Positions 6,606 through 6,860 of a DNA stretch of 6,860 nucleotides are shown in pieces (position 1 is the first letter of the stretch; every line of letters starts with the position of its first letter). The DNA comes from DATHSN01 sp035464115 (GTDB lineage Bacteria > Actinomycetota > Acidimicrobiia > Acidimicrobiales > SKKL01), in assembly GCA_035464115.1 (NCBI GenBank), contig DATHSN010000328.1, positions 1 to 6,860 on the forward strand, read 5' to 3'. The position numbers and the translations under genes were made by a program. The notes under the pieces are model-generated. The model saw only the letters and a list, made by a program, of their open reading frames with translations. It was not told the origin of the DNA and searched no databases.

Positions 6606-6637
6606 CGATCACCGGGTCCTGACTCGGTGGTGGGCGC

Positions 6638-6654
6638 CGGGCTATACGAGCCCG
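6638..6654. promoter_or_regulatory. Palindrome in the divergent intergenic region, possible operator
   Basis: CGGGCT (6638-6643) and AGCCCG (6649-6654) are perfect inverted repeats around ATACG. The spacer contributes the only AT-rich patch of the region (TATA at 6643-6646). On the minus strand it contains TATAGC, a weak -10 candidate for the SPASM gene that would give a leader of about 50 bases. No convincing -35 was found. It could be a repressor site for one or both divergent genes, but this is inference from symmetry and position only. Confidence 0.3.
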
Positions 6655-6712
6655 ATCGGCGGTCCGCGCTCGGCCCGGGTCGAAGTGGACTGGCGTGACG
6701 GGGGCTGGTCCG

Positions 6713-6718
6713 TAGGTT
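6713..6718 (+). promoter_or_regulatory. -10-like element of a leaderless promoter for the lipoprotein gene
   Basis: TAGGTT fits the actinobacterial TANNNT -10 pattern and lies exactly 7 bases before GTG 6726, so transcription would start at or next to the start codon. There is no good Shine-Dalgarno sequence, which agrees with a leaderless mRNA. A clear -35 at normal spacing was not found. The element overlaps a small inverted repeat, GGTT-GAG-AACC (6715-6725). Confidence 0.4.
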
Positions 6719-6725
6719 GAGAACC

Positions 6726-6860
6726 GTGAGGTGGTCACTCGTCTCGGTGCTGGTCGTGGTGGCCCTGCTCGGGCTCGTCGGGTGCGGCGACGACGACGCA
6801 GGTCCGATCGACTCGGCGACGACCGCGCTGCCCGCCGAAGGCGGCGCGAGCGACGGATCG
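6726..6860 (+). CDS. Putative lipoprotein, N-terminal part only
   Basis: Only 45 codons from GTG 6726 fit before the window ends, and the frame is open to the edge. The product begins MRWSLVSVLVVVALLGLVGC, a lipoprotein signal peptide: short basic start, hydrophobic core, and lipobox LVGC with the modified Cys at residue 20. An acidic GDDD segment and an Ala/Gly/Ser/Asp-rich linker follow, as is usual before the folded domain of actinobacterial surface lipoproteins such as solute-binding proteins. The functional domain lies outside the window, so no function can be given. The gene is divergent from the SPASM gene, with 141 bases between their starts. Confidence 0.75.
   Translation, partial: MRWSLVSVLVVVALLGLVGCGDDDAGPIDSATTALPAEGGASDGS

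Noticed and set aside
6591..6698. Short plus-strand frame in the intergenic region as a possible peptide precursor for the SPASM protein
   Set aside because: The roughly 35-residue translation has no leader-like or repeated core motif and no ribosome site. Its frame continues from a shadow frame upstream.
3406..6738. A 1110-codon open frame on the minus strand covering the SPASM gene, gdhA and the dehydrogenase
   Set aside because: Only its last 425 codons are real. The rest is Arg/Pro/Gly-rich shadow sequence in a wrong frame over gdhA and the SPASM gene, common at this GC content.

Overview
The window is very GC-rich DNA with strong third-position GC bias, frequent GTG starts, GTGA gene overlap and at least one leaderless-type start. 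This suggests a high-GC actinobacterium. Acidimicrobiia would fit, but that is inference from composition and gene style only. The whole window is densely coding, with no gene-free stretch above 300 bases.

Left half (+ strand, 1-3461): three genes in one direction. The first is the 3' end of a secreted-type glycoside hydrolase resembling family GH26, with a C-terminal DUF4214 module. The second is a complete DUF389 polytopic membrane protein. The third is a Wzz/polysaccharide co-polymerase-like membrane protein whose reading frame is broken once, near base 2500, and whose cytoplasmic tail looks like a tyrosine-kinase-type ATPase domain without a P-loop. The hydrolase and the Wzz-like protein suggest the edge of an exopolysaccharide locus.

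Right half (- strand, 6584 down to 3406): three genes reading leftward. The first is a 160-residue protein that is essentially an isolated SPASM iron-sulfur domain with no radical SAM domain attached. The second is a full-length NADP-type glutamate dehydrogenase (gdhA). The third is an iron-containing alcohol dehydrogenase, resembling the phosphonoacetaldehyde reductase subgroup, whose GTG start overlaps the gdhA stop in a GTGA junction. The dehydrogenase runs 56 bases into the end of the convergent Wzz-like gene.

Right edge (+ strand, 6726 to end): the start of a lipoprotein gene, divergent from the SPASM gene. The short intergenic region between them (6585-6725) holds a palindrome, a small GGTGT tandem repeat and a -10-like element placed for a leaderless transcript.

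No tRNA, rRNA, insertion sequence or CRISPR array was seen. The points most worth checking are the SPASM-only protein, the frameshifted Wzz-like gene with its degenerate kinase-like tail, and the tightly coupled gdhA/iron-alcohol dehydrogenase pair.
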